Source: Acidimicrobiales bacterium
GTDB lineage: Bacteria > Actinomycetota > Acidimicrobiia > Acidimicrobiales > UBA8190
NCBI GenBank assembly: GCA_035531755.1
Contig: DATKSK010000036.1
Coordinates: 1-60,567, forward strand
Direction of reading: 5' to 3'
DNA: 60,567 nucleotides
Shown here: in pieces, positions 29,112 through 39,700 of the stretch
How positions within the stretch are numbered: position 1 is the first letter of the stretch
Layout of the letters: each line of letters opens with the position of its first letter
Program-made: the position numbers and the translations under genes
Notes under the pieces: model-generated
Seen by the model: only the letters and a program-made list of their open reading frames with translations
Told to the model about the DNA's origin: nothing
Database searches by the model: none

Positions 29112-31617
29112 CGGTGAAGCGACGCCGGACGAGCACTACCACGACCACCACGCCGGCCAGGGTGAGGACCAGGCCGAGCTGTCCGGCACCGGTCGACCCG
29201 TACGAGAGCGTGACGTGATGCGAGGTGGGTACGACCACCATGAGGTTCGGCTGGGCGCGCCAGGGCCCGAGGGCGCCGGCGGCATGCCACGCCGGGAAGT
29301 AGGAGACGCGCACCAGGACGGGGACCCCGGTTCGGTCCACGTCGAAGCTCACCTGGCCGTTGTGAGCCTCGATGGCCGACACGTGGACCGGCGGGAGCGG
29401 CTGCTGCTGCGGCGGCGCCACCCCGCCCGGGGCCTTGGTCCACGAGGACGGCCCACCCGCCACGAGTTGCTGCGCCCACTTCGTGGGGTCGGCGTACCAG
29501 CGCTGGGCGACGGGGAGCCACGAGCTCTGCTTGGCGCTGACGCCGGTGAGCACGTCGGGGCGTTGCGGGAGCGGCGCCACGAGAGCGGAGTCGTGGACCT
29601 CGTAGACCTTCCACGTGGTGGTCAGGATGGCGCCGTTGTAGAGGGACTTCCACGGTCCGGTGGTGGCGACGAGGGTGAGCGCCGGGCTGGCGTCCGCCTG
29701 GTCCTGGATGACCGGCGAGGAGGCCAGGAAGTACTTCACGCCCAGCAGCTGCAGGTGCTGGATGCCGAGCGGCACATTGACCGGTCCGTAGGTGATCCCC
29801 GTCGTGGACGACACCATCGCCTCCGACGGCTGCACCGACAGCTCGGCCTGGTTGATGAAGTGCCACGGTGTCGACGAGGAGGACTCGAACAGCAGGCCCT
29901 CCATGGAGTCGATGCACCCGCCGGTGAAGGTGGGCAGCATCATGAGCGCCATCGGCGTGCCGAACCGGTTCAGGTCCGAGTTGTACTCCCACATGGCCCG
30001 GCCGCACCCGTGGGTGGCCGACACCCTGTCCATGGTGGCCACGATCCCGTTGTGCAGCTCGGGCCACGCCGCCTTGCGCTGCACCCCCGAGTAGTTCCAC
30101 TGCGCCCATGACGGCACGTTGTTGGTCCGGACCGAAACGGGTCCGAGCCGGAAGACCGAGCCCGGGGTGACGAGCAGCGGGGGCAGGACGACGAGGGCGG
30201 CAGCGGCCAACGCCACCAGGGGCACGACGACGGCCCCCGGCGCCCACGCCCGCCGGGGCGCGTACCCGTACGGGCCGGCCGTGGCGGTGGCCGGGGCCGG
30301 GGCCCACGGGGGCGCGCCGGTGTCCGTGCCGGCCACGTCGCCCGGGCGCGTGCCCACGGTCCCGAGCGCCGTGCCGGCGGCCGGCTCGGTGACGTCGGTG
30401 GCGCGCAGCACCGGGGGGGCGAATGTCGACATCGAGCCCGCCGGCCCACCGGCGAATGCGGGAGTCGGCCCACCGCCGGAAAAGGCCGGCGTCGGCCCCG
30501 GCGACGGAGCCATGCCGGGGAGGTCGGTCGGCGCCCAGCGCAAGGCGTCGCGAAGGCTGCGCCACAGTCGTGCCGTGAGGATCCCGAGCTCGGCGAAGGC
30601 GTAGCCGGCGAGCAGGTACACGACGATCCACCACAACGGCAGGACGCGCGCGTTGTACAGGGCGGTCTGCGGAGCGAAGCGGACGAAGAGGGCGGCGATG
30701 ATTCCCACCACCGCGAGCGCCAACACCGACCGCTCGAACCGCACGCACGCGATCAGGAAGCCCACGAAACCGACGATGAGCGCCCAGATGTTGCCGCCGG
30801 GCGCGAGCAGCCCGACATAGGTGGACACGTTCTGCCAGCCCATGGTGGTGCTGTAGGCCTGCTCCGTGACGAACGGCACTGCCCACCACGCCACCAGGAG
30901 GAAGCTGGTGCCGACCACCGAGGCCGCCCACCACAGGCGCCGCTTGGTGGGGCCGGAAAGGAGGACGATCACGACGACGCCCACGACGGCGAACAGCGAA
31001 GTGACGAGGTGGCACAGCACGCAGGCGGCGAGGAGCAGCGCCGCGGGCACCCGCATGCGGCCGGTGCGCATGCCGCGCACGACGGTCCCGAGGAAGAGGA
31101 GCGCCACCGACAGCCCGAGCGAGAAGGCGTACTCGCCCGCCATGGTCGAGTAGAGGTTTCCCCCGTAGATCGTGTACGACTGGTCGAAGAGGAACGGCAG
31201 CGTGGCGACGGCCAGCACCGCCGGCCGGGGGCGCTCGAGCCCCGCCAGGCGACCGAAGGCCCAGGCCGCCACGGGGAGGGTCACCGAGCCGAGGATGGTC
31301 ATCAGCTTGAAGGCGATGTTGAAGGGGATGACGACCCCGGCGAGAGCGGCCAGGGTGTCGGGCAGCGGGAAGTAGAAGGTGTAGAGGGGCAGGCCGTCGT
31401 AGGCGCCCGGGAACCAACCCGTGAGATGGCCGTGGGGCATGAGGTTCGACTTCAGGAAGGCCGCCGTGCCGAAATGGGCCCCGGTGTCGCCCCCAGTGAT
31501 CGTCGTGTTGGCCAGGAGCAGGCCGGGATCGACCTGCCAGATGACGATGCCCATCACCGCACCGACGGCGGCAAGGGTCACCAGCGTGGGGCCGGACGGT
31601 CGGCGCATCAAATCCAT
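29104..31617 (-). CDS. Large polytopic membrane protein, PTPS-related/YfhO-like
   Basis: The protein is 837 residues. About a dozen predicted membrane helices fill residues 10-360 and 440-470, with another at the C-terminus before a basic tail (RRRF). The first loop (GGDTGAHFGTAAFLKSNLMP, GLPLYTFYFPLPD) matches the membrane domain annotated as 6-pyruvoyl-tetrahydropterin synthase-related, which is a naming artefact and not a pterin enzyme. A Pro/Ala/Gly-rich loop lies at about 365-440, and a large extracellular part follows. Related proteins are thought to be lipid-linked-sugar glycosyltransferases or flippases. A start at 31608 is also possible. Confidence 0.75.
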   Translation of the reverse strand: MDLMRRPSGPTLVTLAAVGAVMGIVIWQVDPGLLLANTTITGGDTGAHFGTAAFLKSNLMPHGHLTGWFPGAYDGLPLYTFYFPLPDTLAALAGVVIPFNIAFKLMTILGSVTLPVAAWAFGRLAGLERPRPAVLAVATLPFLFDQSYTIYGGNLYSTMAGEYAFSLGLSVALLFLGTVVRGMRTGRMRVPAALLLAACVLCHLVTSLFAVVGVVVIVLLSGPTKRRLWWAASVVGTSFLLVAWWAVPFVTEQAYSTTMGWQNVSTYVGLLAPGGNIWALIVGFVGFLIACVRFERSVLALAVVGIIAALFVRFAPQTALYNARVLPLWWIVVYLLAGYAFAELGILTARLWRSLRDALRWAPTDLPGMAPSPGPTPAFSGGGPTPAFAGGPAGSMSTFAPPVLRATDVTEPAAGTALGTVGTRPGDVAGTDTGAPPWAPAPATATAGPYGYAPRRAWAPGAVVVPLVALAAAALVVLPPLLVTPGSVFRLGPVSVRTNNVPSWAQWNYSGVQRKAAWPELHNGIVATMDRVSATHGCGRAMWEYNSDLNRFGTPMALMMLPTFTGGCIDSMEGLLFESSSSTPWHFINQAELSVQPSEAMVSSTTGITYGPVNVPLGIQHLQLLGVKYFLASSPVIQDQADASPALTLVATTGPWKSLYNGAILTTTWKVYEVHDSALVAPLPQRPDVLTGVSAKQSSWLPVAQRWYADPTKWAQQLVAGGPSSWTKAPGGVAPPQQQPLPPVHVSAIEAHNGQVSFDVDRTGVPVLVRVSYFPAWHAAGALGPWRAQPNLMVVVPTSHHVTLSYGSTGAGQLGLVLTLAGVVVVVVLVRRRFTAA

Positions 31618-31784
31618 CGTGCCCGAAATAGGTGTCGAAGCGGCAGCACAGGGCCCGAAACGCCACCCGCCGGACGCCCCCCGGACGCCGTCGGGCGCCG
31701 GGTCCGGCTCCCCCCATGGCACCCGCTCCCGCTCGGCGGGAGCGGGTGCGGTCCCCCCCGGACCATCGGCGTGCCCACCCGTCC

Positions 31785-32864
31785 TCAGATCCCGTGTACA
31801 GCGCCGGTCGGGAATGCGACCGACAGGATGGCGATGAGGTTGAACGTGGCGTGGGCGAAGATGCACGGGCCCAGGCGGCGGAACCGGTAGGCCATGGCGG
31901 CGAGGACGGCGCCGAAGGTCGCCAGCCCGAGCAGCTCGAGCGGCTCGAAGTGCGCCAGCCCGAAGATGACGCCGGTGACCACGATCGCCAGCACCGGGCC
32001 CACGACGTGGCCGGCGCGCCGGAAGACCCGGACCAGGGCATGCTGGACCAGCCCCCGGAAGAACAGCTCTTCGACAACGGGCACGACCACGACGGTGAGC
32101 ACGGCGACGACGGCGAGGTCGGCGCCGGGGAACCCACCGGTCAGGTGTTTCGCCGGCTGCTGCAACCTGTCGTCGAGATGGGGGATGACGCGTCGCAGCG
32201 GGTAGTAGAGCACCGGGAGGAGCAGGAGCTGCCCGGCGAGGCCGATGACCGGGCCGGTGAGCACGTCCCAGCCCCGCACCCGGAGCCCCATGTCCCGTCG
32301 GACGCTGCCCGAGCCCCGCATCCGACTGGCGAGGACCACGGCGCCCACGAAGCCGGCCCACAAGCCCGCCAGCTCGCTCACCACGATCCACGCCGGCGGT
32401 TCCGTCCTGGCCGCCAGCTTCGACACGTCGGGCAGGTGCCCGGTGGCGGCGGCCACCACGACCAGCAGGATGCCGCTGGCGACCTGTCCGGCCAGGAAGC
32501 CCATGGCGGCGATCAGCAACCACGCCACCGCGTCCCTCGTCGTGCGCGGCGCCGCCTCGTCGGTTCCGTCGTCGTCCGGCCCGGGCGCCAGGCTCCCGGG
32601 CGCACCGTGCCGGCCGGCTCGCGGTGCCCCGACAGGGACCGGTCCGGCGCCCGGGCACCACGGGACCCCGGGAGGAGGCGGGTGCGCGCCCACGCCCGGT
32701 GGGGAGCCCAGGCGCTCGCCGTGAGCCGGGACCGCAGGTGCCGACGGGGAAACGGGCTGCGGGGGCGCGCCGGGAGGCGGTGGAACCGAGGGCGCGTGGT
32801 GCGAGGGGCTCGACGCGCTGTTCCCCGGCTCGCCGTCACCCGAGCCGGGCGCACCGCTCGCCAT
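31785..32864 (-). CDS. CPBP-family intramembrane metalloprotease
   Basis: The protein is 359 residues. The first 105 are disordered, rich in Pro, Ser and Gly. The membrane part has the family motifs VVEELFFRGLVQ (EExxxR), IFGLAHFE (His) and FAHATFN (His). Members are Rce1-like or bacteriocin-processing proteases within the membrane; the substrate is unknown. The ATG at 32864 is chosen over one 18 codons upstream because it follows a TAACCT box by 7 bases. It is divergent from ftsH, another membrane protease. Confidence 0.85.
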   Translation of the reverse strand: MASGAPGSGDGEPGNSASSPSHHAPSVPPPPGAPPQPVSPSAPAVPAHGERLGSPPGVGAHPPPPGVPWCPGAGPVPVGAPRAGRHGAPGSLAPGPDDDGTDEAAPRTTRDAVAWLLIAAMGFLAGQVASGILLVVVAAATGHLPDVSKLAARTEPPAWIVVSELAGLWAGFVGAVVLASRMRGSGSVRRDMGLRVRGWDVLTGPVIGLAGQLLLLPVLYYPLRRVIPHLDDRLQQPAKHLTGGFPGADLAVVAVLTVVVVPVVEELFFRGLVQHALVRVFRRAGHVVGPVLAIVVTGVIFGLAHFEPLELLGLATFGAVLAAMAYRFRRLGPCIFAHATFNLIAILSVAFPTGAVHGI

Positions 32865-32871
32865 GGCGCGA

Positions 32872-32877
32872 AGGTTA
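32872..32877 (-). promoter_or_regulatory. TAACCT -10 box for the CPBP protease, leaderless type
   Basis: The box ends 7 bases before the ATG at 32864 on the minus strand. Confidence 0.5.
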
Positions 32878-32937
32878 GCGACCGCCTGTCCGGGCGCGAA
32901 GACGACCCATGCGTGCATGGTCGGGTGCCTGGGCGCG

Positions 32938-32943
32938 TACCAT
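32938..32943 (+). promoter_or_regulatory. TACCAT -10 box for ftsH, leaderless type
   Basis: The box ends 6 bases before the ATG at 32950. Confidence 0.5.
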
Positions 32944-32949
32944 GGAGCA

Positions 32950-35028
32950 ATGAGCCCCTCCTTTCCCGACCGTCGGTCGGGGCGCGCCTCTCCTGGTGGG
33001 CCCGGCGGTCCCCTGCCTGGTGGAACGGGTGGTCAGTCGCCTACCGGGGGTGACCAAAGCTGGCGCTGGGTCTTCGCCCTCCTGATCCTGGCGGTCTTCG
33101 CCGTCGTGATCATCCCGCCGCTGCTGTCCAAGCCGGCGGTGAAGCAGATCCAGTACAAGCCCTACATGCAGGACTACGTCGCGGCGCACCTGGTCAAGTC
33201 GGCGACGGTCGACAACAACACCGGGATCATCACCGGCCAGCTCAAGAACGGCCAGCAGTACTCGGTGAACGGCCCGGACCCCGCGCTCGAGGCCGACGTC
33301 CAGACCATGAAGAAGGACATCGCCACCGTCAAGTTCAACACGCCCCAGCAGAGCGCTCTGGGTCAATGGCTCCCGACGATCCTGATCCTGGTGGCGTTCG
33401 TCGGCATCTTCTTCTGGATAAGCCGGCGCGCCCAGGGACAGATGAGCGGGATCATGTCCATCGGGCGGTCCCGGGCCAAGCTCTACACGACCGAGCGGCC
33501 CCGGACGACCTTCGCCGACGTGGCCGGCTACCAGGGCGTGAAGATCGAGATCAGTGAGGTCGTCGACTTCCTGAAGTCGCCCCACCGCTTCCGCGACATC
33601 GGCGCCAAGATCCCCAAGGGCATCCTGCTCGTGGGTCCACCGGGCACGGGCAAGACGCTCCTCGCGCGCGCCGTCGCCGGCGAGGCCGGTGTGCCCTTCC
33701 TGTCGGTCAGCGGCTCCGACTTCATGGAGATGTTCGTGGGGGTCGGCGCCAGCCGGGTGCGGGACCTGTTCCAGACGGCGCGCAAGCAGGCACCCGCCAT
33801 CATCTTCGTGGACGAGATCGACTCGATCGGCCGCAAGCGCGGCGCCGGGCTCGGCGGCGGCCACGACGAGCGCGAGCAGACACTCAACCAGATGCTCTCC
33901 GAGATGGACGGGTTCGACCCGGCCGAGGGCGTGGTCATCATGGCGGCGACGAACCGCCCCGACATCCTCGACCCCGCCCTCCTCCGGCCCGGGCGCTTCG
34001 ACCGCCAGGTGGTGGTGCCCCTCCCCGACCTCGAGGAGCGCCTGCCCATCCTGAAGGTGCACTGCAAGGACAAGCGCATCGGCCAGGACGTGGACCTCGG
34101 GCTCGTGGCCCGGGGGACGCCGGGGATGAGCGGCGCCGACCTCGCCAACCTGGTCAACGAGGCGGCGCTGCACGCCGTGCGGCGGGGAGCGCACCAGGTC
34201 GACATGCAGGACTTCGAGGCTGCCCGCGACCGGGTGCTGATGGGCCAGCGGCGCGAGAGCCTCGTGCTGTCCGAACCCGAGAAGGAGCGGGTGGCGTTCC
34301 ACGAGGGCGGTCACGCCGTGCTCGCCTACGTGCTCGAGCACGCTGACCCCGTCCACAAGGTCACGATCCTGCCGACGGGCCTCGCACTCGGCGTGACCCA
34401 GCAGCTCCCCATCGAGGAGCGCCACATCTACCCCCGCGAGGTCATCGAGGACTCGCTGGCCGTGCGGATGGGTGGCCGGGCAGCGGAGCTGCTCGTCTAC
34501 GGGGACCTGTCGACGGGCGCCAGCAACGACCTGGTGGGCAACACCGAGCTGGCGCGCAAGATGGTGCGCGAATGGGGCATGAGCGAGGAGCTCGGCCCCA
34601 TGGCCTGGGGATCGCAGGGGATGGTCTTCCTCGGCGAGGACCTCATGCACTCGCGCGACTACTCGGAGGACACCGCCCGGGTGGTGGACGCGGAGATCGC
34701 CCGCATCCTCCGCCAGCAGGAGGAGCGGGCCATCGAGCTGCTGAGCCGCCACCGCGCCGGTCTCGATGCCGTGGCACGTTCGCTGCTCGAGCGCGAGACC
34801 CTCGACGGCAGCGAGGTCGGCAAGCTCGTGGACGCCGCCTACGGCCGTCCCGTCCACGAAGGGGACCCCGCCTTCTCCGCGCACTTCACCACGTCGAACG
34901 GTGCGGGCCTCAGCGCCGAGGACGCGCCGCTCGCCAACGGTGCCGAAGAGCCGGCCGCCGGCAACGGCACCGAGGACGCCGCCCACGCCTCGCCCGCCGG
35001 CGGCGCTGCGGTCAAACCCGTCGACTGA
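32950..35028 (+). CDS. ftsH: ATP-dependent zinc metalloprotease FtsH
   Basis: The protein is 692 residues. A disordered Gly/Pro N-terminus (1-35) is followed by membrane helix 1 (about 38-60), an extracytoplasmic domain, helix 2 (about 139-158), then the AAA module (Walker A GPPGTGKT near 230, Walker [12 protein letters not shown], second region of homology RPGRFDRQV). The zinc site is [10 protein letters not shown] near 451, with the third ligand in DLVGNTELA. The C-terminus is an Ala/Gly-rich tail. It degrades misfolded and short-lived membrane and cytosolic proteins as a hexamer. In actinobacteria ftsH often sits next to folE and folate genes; that is not the case here. Confidence 0.96.
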   Translation: MSPSFPDRRSGRASPGGPGGPLPGGTGGQSPTGGDQSWRWVFALLILAVFAVVIIPPLLSKPAVKQIQYKPYMQDYVAAHLVKSATVDNNTGIITGQLKNGQQYSVNGPDPALEADVQTMKKDIATVKFNTPQQSALGQWLPTILILVAFVGIFFWISRRAQGQMSGIMSIGRSRAKLYTTERPRTTFADVAGYQGVKIEISEVVDFLKSPHRFRDIGAKIPKGILLVGPPGTGKTLLARAVAGEAGVPFLSVSGSDFMEMFVGVGASRVRDLFQTARKQAPAIIFVDEIDSIGRKRGAGLGGGHDEREQTLNQMLSEMDGFDPAEGVVIMAATNRPDILDPALLRPGRFDRQVVVPLPDLEERLPILKVHCKDKRIGQDVDLGLVARGTPGMSGADLANLVNEAALHAVRRGAHQVDMQDFEAARDRVLMGQRRESLVLSEPEKERVAFHEGGHAVLAYVLEHADPVHKVTILPTGLALGVTQQLPIEERHIYPREVIEDSLAVRMGGRAAELLVYGDLSTGASNDLVGNTELARKMVREWGMSEELGPMAWGSQGMVFLGEDLMHSRDYSEDTARVVDAEIARILRQQEERAIELLSRHRAGLDAVARSLLERETLDGSEVGKLVDAAYGRPVHEGDPAFSAHFTTSNGAGLSAEDAPLANGAEEPAAGNGTEDAAHASPAGGAAVKPVD

Positions 35029-35088
35029 CGGGCGTCGGCCGCCCAGGTCTCGGTTCAGGCCGGACCGAGCACCCTCCCCCTTGCCGTC

Positions 35089-36558
35089 TTACCGTGCAGG
35101 GCTCCCGTCCAGCGATGGCACGACGACCACCCCGGGCCCTGCCACCGGCAGCGCGTCGAGCTCGACGGCCACCGGCTGGTCTGCCGAGATCCCCAACGGG
35201 GACGTCCCGAACGGCGCCCCCGGGTTCGGCCCGATCACGAGGGGGGTCCCCGGCTTGACGTGCCTGGTGGTCTGACCCGCGACCGCCCGCCCGTTCGGGG
35301 TGGTCACCCTGAGAGCGGCGGCCCGCGGGCCGAGGTCCACCAGGGCGAGCGCCCACGGCCCTGTGCCCGGCGGCACGACGGCAGGAAGGATCCACCGGGT
35401 CTTCCCCCCGGCCACACCTGGGACGTCTCCGTCCTCGGGGACCGGTGCCGGCGAACCCTGAGGTGACGTGACCTGCCGGCAGACGACCACGCCACCACCC
35501 GCACTGGTGAAGACGGCCGAGTAGGCGACGTTCGTCGGGATGCGCGTCTGGTGCTCCGCCACCAGCGTCGCCACGGAGTTCGCCGCCACCCGCAGGGTGA
35601 GGGGCTCGGCCGCCGCGCCCTGCGGCAGCCCGATCGCCACGGAAACGACGATCGGGCGCGCCGAGGGATTGAGGACGTGGAACGCCACGGTGCCCCCCGT
35701 GAGATCGGTGTTCTGGGCGAACACCCACTGCCGTGCCGGCCGTGGGCTGCCCGCCATGAGCGAGATCCCCCCGCTGCCCGGCACGCCGAGCGACTCCAGC
35801 TCGGTGGCCACCACCGTGCCCGACAGCGCGTCGACCTCGGTGGCGAGGGCGGCGTCGTCGGGCGCGTGGTCGCCCACGTTCTCGGTGACGTAGGAGCCGG
35901 GCGGGATGTCGATCCCCTGGTACGCCGCCGGCGCGAGGTAGCCCGCCGTCGACGACAGGAGCGAGACGTCCACGGTGGCGTCCGTGGCGGTGGGATTGAA
36001 CAGCGACAGCGTGAGGCCGCTGCCCTGCGCGGTGGCGCCGTGCGCGAAGTACCAGTCGGGGGCCGTCGACGACGCACACGGCGCCATGCTCCACCCGAGT
36101 GGGCTCGAGACGGCCTCCGACACACCCACCCCGCCGCCGTCGAACACGACGGCGGCGGCCACGAGCGTCGTGGTGCCGAGTTGGTCGGCACCCACGGCGA
36201 CCTGTCCGTCGGCGGGGACGCTCACGGCGACGCTGCGCGCCTGTGCCCAGGGACCGGACGTGGGCGCGCCCGGCGCCAGGGCGGGCACCGCGGTCAGGGT
36301 GCCCGTCACGGTTCGGGTCGAGGCGTTGGTCAACACGATCGTCGCCGGCGCGCCGCCCTGCGCGCCCGTTCCACCGGCGCAGTACCAGGCCGTCGACTCC
36401 GTGCCGGTGCTGGGCGCCACCCGCGTGGCCGACAGCGCGCCGAACGACGGGGCCTTCGGCGGGGCGGGCCGCGTCACCAACCGGTCGACGACGCCCGCGC
36501 AGACGAGGGCGGCAGCGAGCACGCCGATGAGCGCCACCCGGCGCGACGGGCCGCTCAC
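35089..36558 (-). CDS. DUF5719-like exported protein
   Basis: The protein is 489 residues. An N-terminal signal anchor (RRVALIGVLAAALVCAGVV) is followed by repeated beta-rich segments with Gly/Thr/Val, including APDWYFAHGATAQGSGLTLS and LSLFNPTATDATVDV. I recognise the segment around WYFAHG as the DUF5719 family, usually encoded beside a family-2 glycosyltransferase with a membrane domain in actinobacteria, as here. Its role is unknown; an envelope glycan role is inferred from context. The GTG start at 36558 precedes the anchor by only a few residues. It converges on ftsH. Confidence 0.7.
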   Translation of the reverse strand: MSGPSRRVALIGVLAAALVCAGVVDRLVTRPAPPKAPSFGALSATRVAPSTGTESTAWYCAGGTGAQGGAPATIVLTNASTRTVTGTLTAVPALAPGAPTSGPWAQARSVAVSVPADGQVAVGADQLGTTTLVAAAVVFDGGGVGVSEAVSSPLGWSMAPCASSTAPDWYFAHGATAQGSGLTLSLFNPTATDATVDVSLLSSTAGYLAPAAYQGIDIPPGSYVTENVGDHAPDDAALATEVDALSGTVVATELESLGVPGSGGISLMAGSPRPARQWVFAQNTDLTGGTVAFHVLNPSARPIVVSVAIGLPQGAAAEPLTLRVAANSVATLVAEHQTRIPTNVAYSAVFTSAGGGVVVCRQVTSPQGSPAPVPEDGDVPGVAGGKTRWILPAVVPPGTGPWALALVDLGPRAAALRVTTPNGRAVAGQTTRHVKPGTPLVIGPNPGAPFGTSPLGISADQPVAVELDALPVAGPGVVVVPSLDGSPAR

Positions 36559-36709
36559 GACACCCTGCCCGGTGGCGAGCCGGTCGGCCCAGGGTCACCA
36601 TGGACGCCCTCGTGCCTGTGGCCACCGGGGCGCGCTGGACGGTCCAGTCGACCTGGAGTGGCCGGTCGCCCTGGGGCATCCCCGGATCGGCGACCCATGA
36701 CGGGCGCGG

Positions 36710-39700
36710 TCACGTGGCGGGGCCGGTGACCGTGGCCGACGGTCGGGTCGTCGCCGGGCCGGTGGTCTCCGGGCCGGTGGTCTCCGGGCCGGTGGTCTCC
36801 GGGCCGGTGTGAACGACGGCGCCGTCCCCGATCACCGTCGGCGGCACCTCGCCTGAGCGGGAGACGGCACCGGCTGTGCGCAGGCCTGTACTCGGAACCC
36901 CGACCCGGCGCCGGCGCCGGCGCCACCGCCACAGACCGAACCACCGGCGCCGACCGGCCAGCACGCCCGCGACGGCCACCCACGCCGCGGTCTCGAGGCC
37001 GACCTCGAGCCCGTGTGCCCACGACCCACCGAAGGCGACGGTCACCACGCCGGGCCGCGCCACCCGGAACGCCGCGGCGTAGCCGAACGCCGTGGTGGCG
37101 ACCTGTACACGGCCGCCGGGGCCGACGAGGTGCCAGTCGCGCGCTGGCGCGACGGCGGCCAGGACAGTCCCCGCCGGCACGCGACCAGACACCCGGGTCG
37201 TGCCCGCCGGAGCGGGCAGGGCCGGCTTCCATCCGGACAGGCCGGGAGCGGGGCCGGCGACGACCGACGCCGCGGAGGACGGGGCCGTCGCCACGGTCCG
37301 CACCGCCCGCTCCGGCACGGCGGCGTCGTCCACGAAGACGTCGAACCCGCCCTGCGAGATCACCTGGCGCAGGTCCATCTGGGCGGAGAGGGCGGGAAGG
37401 AGGTCGGGCGGCGGCGGATGTGCGACGGGGGTCTGCAACCCGGGAATCGAGGGCGCCAAGGTGTCCACCACGACGACGTAGCGGACGGCGTAGGGCGCGA
37501 GGAGGCGGCCCAGGCGGACCGTCGCGTGGCGACGTGCCAGTTGCACGCCGCTCCCGATCGCCGTCGCCTTCCCGGGCGACGACCCGGCCCAGAGGGCGGT
37601 CGTGTCCGGCAGGCCGTTCTCGCTCAACGAGAAGGCGAGCCCCCGCGACAACTCCCACCCGTCACCGGGTAGGACCCGCGGGTCGGCCAGCCACAGCACC
37701 CGGAAGTCGCCCTGCGCGCGATGCGACGCCATCCACGACGTTGCCTGGCCGTAGCCGCTCGGCACCATGTCCCAGCGCCCGTTCAGGCTGCCGGCCAGGA
37801 CGGGGAGCATCCCGACCGCGGCGGCCGCGGCCGCGATCACGGCGGCGCCCTGCCGCCAGCCGAAGCGGTAGCCAGGGAGGTCGCGCTGGAAGGCGGCGAC
37901 CCCCAGGCCGACGGCCACGGCGAGGCCCACTCCGGCGGGCACGAGGAGCACCTGCGGGGGCAGCGCCACGGCCCCCAGCCATCCGCGGCCGGACATCCAG
38001 GCCACCGCCCACGCCACCACCGCGATCGACCACGCCCGGCCCGCCCAGGCAAGGCGCGAGCGGGCGCCGATGAGAAGCGGCAGGGCAGCCGCGACGAGGA
38101 AGGCCCAGGCCAGGGCGTTGTTCCCGATGGGCCCGACGGCCAGGTGCAGGAGCTGGCCCCAGCCGGCGGCGGTGGACGGGTCCAGCGCAAGGCCCGCCAG
38201 CGTCTGCCAGCGCCCCGGGCCCCCGAGGACGGCGATGGACCACGGGGCCAGGAGCACGATCGTCACGGCGGTCGACCCCACGGCGGCGGCCATGACGCGA
38301 CCGGCGGCCCTGAGCCCGGCGCGGCCTCCGACCACGAGGTTGCCGAGGGCGAGGCCTGCCGCCACCACCAGGATGACGAGGGCGCTCGTCGGGGCCACCG
38401 ACGTCACGAGCGCCTCGAGGAGCCCCAGCGCCAGGGCGCACCCCACGAGGGACCGACGCCACGGTGCGCCCGGTCGCCCCCTGCGGATCGAGGCCACCGC
38501 CACGGCCGCACGACGTGGCGCGGCGGCCCCCTCGGCCGTCGACGTGCGCCAGTCGGCAAGGGGACCATCATGAGGCTCGACGCGCGACGCCCGGGCCAGC
38601 AGGTGCACCACCCAGGGACAGGCGCTGTACATCACCAACGCGTCCCACCGCGCCGTCGCCAACGCATCGTAGGGAACCGGGATGGCGAGGTAGATCACGG
38701 TCGACGTCACGCGTGCCCACGCCGTGCCGAGGGGCCGCGTCAGCCGCGCCATCCCGATGGCACCGACGGGGATGCACCCGAGCACGATGATCTTCTGCAG
38801 CAGCCCGACGCCACCGAACAGCACCATCCCGGCCACACCGAGGATCCCCGTCGCCGGTGACGCGGGGTCGGTGGTGCCCACCCCGGTCGGCTGCCAACCG
38901 GCGAGGAAGCGGTGCACGAGCGTCGCCCACGACGGCATCGGGAGGAGCTGGCCGATGAACGGGAAGCCCGACCCGACGAGCTGGCGGGTGCCGAAGACCA
39001 CGACCAGCGTCGCCGCCAGCCACACCAGTAGGCGTGTCGACGTCGCCGGACCCTCCCCCGCCTCCCCCGCCTCCCCCGCCGCCGCCCCGCCGGCGGGCAC
39101 TGCCACCCCCCGGCCGGCGGCGGCGCGCGGCATGGAGGCCGCTCCTCCGGCGGACGCCACGAGGTCCTCCTCTGCGCCCCCGAGGTTCGCCGCCTGCAGG
39201 CCGTGGGTGACTGCTCGCCGCACATAGGCGTTCACGCGCGCACTGCCGTGGAGCTGCAGCCTGCGCACCGCGGTGTCGTCGAGACGGCGATGGGCGCGTA
39301 CCACCGCCCGGGCTGAGCGCAGCGAGCGCCGGTGGGCCAGGTTCCAGCCCCATGCATGGGCCACGGCCGATGCACGGTCGCGATGGCGCGCCACCAACGC
39401 GATCACGGCTTCCGCGGCAGCGAGGAGCACGACCTGCGGCAGCACGCGCACCAGATGAAAGCGCCCGTACGCCTTCAACGCGGCGTGCAGCTCGTGCCGG
39501 CGCTGCAACGACTGGAGGGTCACGCGCTGCACGTGGCGGTGGCCGGCGCGTGCCGCGCCACGGCGTCGACGCGGCCCCGACGGCGAGGTGCCGGCCACGG
39601 GACCGGTCGGCGACTCCTCGTTGCCGCCACCGATGGCGGCAACGGCCGTGCCGGCGCTCGTTTCGCCGCCGGCGGTGCCCGTCGCGCCAGCGGTCGCGCC

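Noticed and set aside
29104-31617. Pterin biosynthesis enzyme (6-pyruvoyl-tetrahydropterin synthase)
   Set aside because: The similarity is to a membrane domain that merely carries this name. No pterin active-site residues and many membrane helices are seen.
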